Source: Mesorhabditis belari (lineage: Eukaryota; Nematoda; Chromadorea; Rhabditida; Rhabditidae). Taken from it: 64,000 bases of DNA. The notes beneath the pieces are model-generated. The model worked only from the letters and a program-made list of their open reading frames with translations. It was not told where the DNA came from and made no database searches. Both the position numbers and the translations under genes were made by a program. The stretch lies in the NCBI GenBank assembly GCA_958450365.1, contig CAUEEP010000920.1, positions 1,079,501 through 1,143,500 on the forward strand. The letters run 5' to 3'. Shown here piece after piece: positions 61,103 through 64,000 of this stretch. Every line of letters begins with the position of its first letter. Position 1 is the first letter of the stretch.

Positions 61103-61375
61103 TTGAGCGGACGGAAACAGGAATGCTACGACGCGTGTTTCAAGCTAGAATTCAAGAAATCAGATATGCAAAGAAGAACAACAATCGAGAAGAAATCGGG
61201 ACGACAATTTGACATCAGTGAGTGCCAAATTCGTGCATGGAGAAAGCAAGGAGCGAGCCTGATCTATGCAAACAAGAATTCAAAGAAATTATCTTGTGTC
61301 GGACGTCGGTTACGATCGTACAAACTCGAGAATGCCGTCTTGCAATGGATACTCCACAAACTTGCGTATTTCTAA
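61103..61375 (+). pseudogene. Brinker/pogo-type DNA-binding fragment (Tigger-like)
   Basis: The plus frame reads YDACFKLEFKKSDM, GRQFDISECQIRAWRKQGAS and VGRRLRSYKLENAVLQWI, then a stop. This matches the BrkDBD/pogo HTH pattern (YD-FKLK ... V-WRK ... LE--L-WI). The CENP-B HTH and catalytic domain are missing, so it is a relic of a Tigger-type transposase. Confidence 0.7.
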
Positions 61376-61904
61376 GCGTATTGCAAACTGAGAAATTGTG
61401 TATTTCCTGCAAGATGGTGCAGAAAAAGGAACCAAATTTGTAGAGATAAGGAACCAAATTTAGAGAAATGACGAACCAAATTTAGAGAGATAAGGATTTT
61501 CCTGTGACGTCGCTGGAAGTTTCCAGGACCCCAAATTAATGGAGTTTTAAGTGGGCCGGATGAGAATATAAAACTTGGATTACCACTCAAATGCAACTCT
61601 TTTTAGCAACGAAAACTTTGACGTCTCGGATTCATCTTCAATTTCTTCGTTAGATTCTATTGATTTGGATCTAGAAAAAACGAAAGCCTTGGGGATGATG
61701 CCAGCAAAGAATTTTGGACTTAAATTGAACAATTTTGTTTCTTTCTTCTTCGTAATATAAAGTTGGGATATAGTCGTTAGAATTTCTCGCTTGTATTCTT
61801 TTGTGCCATTCATTGTCTGTTTTCTTTATTGTAGTATAGTTTCCAAAAAAGCGCATAGTTCATTGTTTATTCTCCTCACAATTCACCTCAACAAAACTTT
61901 CAAC
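61376..61904. other. Intergenic, nothing firm
   Basis: ACCAAATTTAGAGA occurs three times near 61430..61490. Short opposing frames at 61575..61813 are unsupported. Confidence 0.5.
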
Positions 61905-62730
61905 TCAAACTTTTGGTCTTTGACAAATCACAGAAACTTGTTTGGTCGGCGAGGCAAACCATAGATCGGGTGCATTCGATTCCGAGCCGTACACCAAATT
62001 CACCACATTGCCAACGTAGGGTTTAGTGAGTGAGACTAAGATTGGGGTTTTTCATTAAAATTATAGCCGGATAAGCTAAGCAGATAAGCTTTTTTGGCTA
62101 GTTCTGAGCTTACATGTTGGCTGGGGATCTGGAAAGAAGGCGGCTTTGACACTTTTGAAACAAGCAGCATCGTTGGCGATTGCAGAGTAGAAATAAGCCT
62201 GGAAAGATTTAAAAGATAAATTTAAGTTAAAGCATAATTCAAAGACTTACATAGTAACGGATATATTGCTGGAAAGCTTTGAAATCAGCGGTACCACTGG
62301 GAAGAGCTTTGATTGGAGCGACAAAACATTTCGCGACAGCGATCCACATTCTAAGATTATTTTGAGTTAAAAGATTATGATTTATAGAAAAGGCAAGAGT
62401 ACGGTAGCTCTTAAAAGTGGACATTTTTTAGAAACCATGTTTTAGCACATATTTGATATCAACTTACGAGCAATTCGTGATCGTATACTTCTGGACACAA
62501 TTAGCCACAGCTTGAGTGTAGCTTTCGGGAACGATGCCCGTTCCAACCATGAAATCAGGAGCTATAAGTGGAATAAATTGCATAAATTGCACAAATGTAA
62601 ATGAACCAGTCATTTTAAAAACAAGAATCCCTACCGTAGTGTTTTGCCGTGCAATCGGTTCCATTTAACCAGACTTGATTGGCATTGGGTTTTCCTACAA
62701 TTCCCACCCAAGCCAGAGGGACTTTTTTTT
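61905..62730 (-). pseudogene. C-type-lectin-like gene B, partial and frameshifted
   Basis: Exons 62730-62635, 62561-62468, 62350-62251, 62198-62115 and 62035-61905 match exons 3-7 of lectin A in size and phase. The exception is exon 6, which is 84 nt instead of 85. The missing base lies near 62160 (TGTTCAAAAG, against TGTTTCAAAA in gene A). Without it the last exon hits an early stop. Preserved parts read LAWVGIVGKPNANQVWLNGT, WIAVAKCFVAPIKAL and the end DLWFASPTKQVSVICQRPKV. Signal-peptide and first lectin exons are not found up to 64000 and may lie outside the window. Either a pseudogene or a one-base sequencing error. Confidence 0.7.
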
Positions 62731-63924
62731 CTAAAATTGATATTAAAGAAAGGAATTGGATATTGGCATTAGTTGGAATAGGCATTAGTTTTGTTTCTAA
62801 TAAATTTCTATAATAAAATAATTGATTCAGGTAGCTCAACAAGCTTTTTGACTTGGGCTCTTATAATTTAAAATTAAACCATAAGAGAAAACTAAAAATG
62901 TCGCCATAACTCGCCCTAACTTTCTTCTAAGTAAGCCAATCTTTATGATTTTGGTTTCATTTTGTTGCACTTATTGAGATTCACAAAATAAACCAAAATC
63001 ATAAAGATTGACTCATTTAGAAGAAAGTTATGGTGAGTTGCGCAAAGGACCCTGTTGCACAAATGGCCCTGTTGCGCAAAAAAATTGCGGAAATTAGCTT
63101 ATCCCCATTTTCTCCCTCTTCAAGATCATTTTCTACCACTAAACCGGTTTTGATGAAAAAATATAGAGAACGACAGGGAGGAAGGAATTGGATTACCGTA
63201 ATAATTCTAATAGAAGACCAGTCTCTAATAGAAGACCACCCCCTGAACCCCTTGAAATCGGGACTTTTTAAAACTTCTTTTTAAGTAGAATGATAGATTT
63301 CGGTCCAGATAGTAATATTTTAGCCCCGGCAGTTAAATTGGAGACGTAGTTTTTGAAAAAATTAAAAAATAACTTTTTGGAAAAAATTTTATGTGGTCCC
63401 CCACATGGATTTTTTTTGAAAGATTTTCTATGGAGTCCGGGCAAGAAAATAATTTCACTTTTAGACATGTTTTTGGCATGTTTTGGGCCAAGGGCTATCG
63501 TTTGAAATAGTTTTTAACTATTTTTAATTTTTTGATTTATGTAGGGGACCCTTACCTACTTTTTTGACCGATCAATTTTGGGGGGTTGAAAATTAGAAGA
63601 CCATGGTCTTCTATTAGAATTATTACGGTAGTTTGTGTATATAGGCATTAGTTTTGTTTCTAATAAATTTCTATAATAAAATAATTCATTCAGGCAGCTC
63701 AACAAGCTTTCCGAGTTGGGTTAATTTAAAATTAAACCATAAGAGAAAACTAACAATGTAAAAACAATCATAAAAACAATATAAAAAAACAATCTAAAAG
63801 CTGGTAAGTCAAGAATTGGTCTTTATCGGGATCGACCTTTATTTCTGATCGACCTTTATCGGGATCGGCCTTCACATTATAGAGAACGACAAGAAGGAAG
63901 GAATTAGCAAGAAAAGATTTCTGG
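62731..63924. other. Repeat block beside lectin B
   Basis: 62779..62900 and 63641..63757 are direct repeats (TTAGTTTTGTTTCTAATAAA, AATTAAACCATAAGAGAAAA). Between them are an imperfect hairpin (AACCAAAATCATAAAGATTG and inverse, 62945..63010) and a MITE at 63194. No exon is recognised. Confidence 0.75.
63194..63630. mobile_element. MITE, TIR TACCGTAATAATTCTAATAG
   Basis: Ends TACCGTAATAATTCTAATAG + AAGACCA and inverse, TA at both borders, about 437 bp. CTAATAGAAGACCA is repeated near the left end. Non-coding. Confidence 0.8.
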
Positions 63925-64000
63925 AGAGGGAATTGATCTCTAGACCCTCGACCTTTCCCCTTTGCTTTCCAGGGAATTCCTCTAACTGCTCAACTACTCA
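63925..64000 (-). pseudogene. tRNA-like relic at window edge
   Basis: The minus strand reads AGTAGTTGAGCAGTTAGAGG (A-box-like), then a variable region and GGTCTAGAGATCAATTCCC (B-box-like). It is similar in style to the relics at 28500 and 57956. Confidence 0.45.

Overview
The window is nematode nuclear DNA. The coding exons are split by many short introns (often 40-60 bp) with TTTCAG-like acceptors. Several first exons sit directly behind such an acceptor, as expected for spliced-leader trans-splicing. The telomere-type hexamer TTAGGC occurs in internal arrays. Protein families (saposin-like, C-type-lectin-like, vWA, receptor-kinase and F-box-like) also fit a free-living or rhabditid-type worm. 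I cannot name the species. There is no bacterial operon structure, rRNA or CRISPR.

Layout. 0-9 kb is gene-poor and full of minisatellites (23-bp, 12-bp GATCAAGCTTMC, 41-bp, 12-bp, TTAGGC-type and 27-bp arrays) with one small minus-strand saposin-like secreted gene (3.0-3.8 kb). 11.4-22.7 kb holds two closely related aldo-keto reductase genes with identical 11-exon structures on the plus strand. Between them, on the minus strand, is a 10-exon protein-kinase gene whose intron 7 is filled with nested transposons. A Merlin-type element sits in intron 4 of the second reductase. 23-27 kb has a four-TM protein gene (minus), two fragments of a non-LTR reverse transcriptase, a Tc-type fragment and a broken copy of the four-TM gene. 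27.2-31.1 kb is an 11-exon multi-pass membrane prot gene (plus) carrying a 1.07-kb palindrome in an intron. 32.3-33.5 kb is a small single-TM protein gene. 33.5-38.7 kb is mostly repeats. 38.7-52.7 kb is a single gene of about 57 exons for a giant type II membrane protein (about 2,000 aa) built from about nine vWA-like domains. 53-57 kb has a decayed receptor-tyrosine-kinase copy, a single-exon F-box-like gene with two C-terminal TM segments, and mariner remnants. 57.4-62.7 kb has two tandem C-type-lectin-like genes (minus), the second partial and frameshifted. The rest is MITEs and tRNA-like repeats.

Gene models were built by hand from reading frames, splice consensus and phase. In the reductases, kinase, four-TM, membrane-protein and lectin A models every exon phase closes, apart from one single-base frameshift in the kinase. 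Functions are assigned from motifs only; no search was run. Tandem duplication (reductases, lectins, four-TM copy) and repeated insertion of mariner/Tigger/Merlin-type elements into introns explain most of the structure. I see no new multi-gene system. The most unusual objects are the nine-vWA gene, a MITE family with 6-bp target duplications and a preserved empty site, and the kilobase palindrome.
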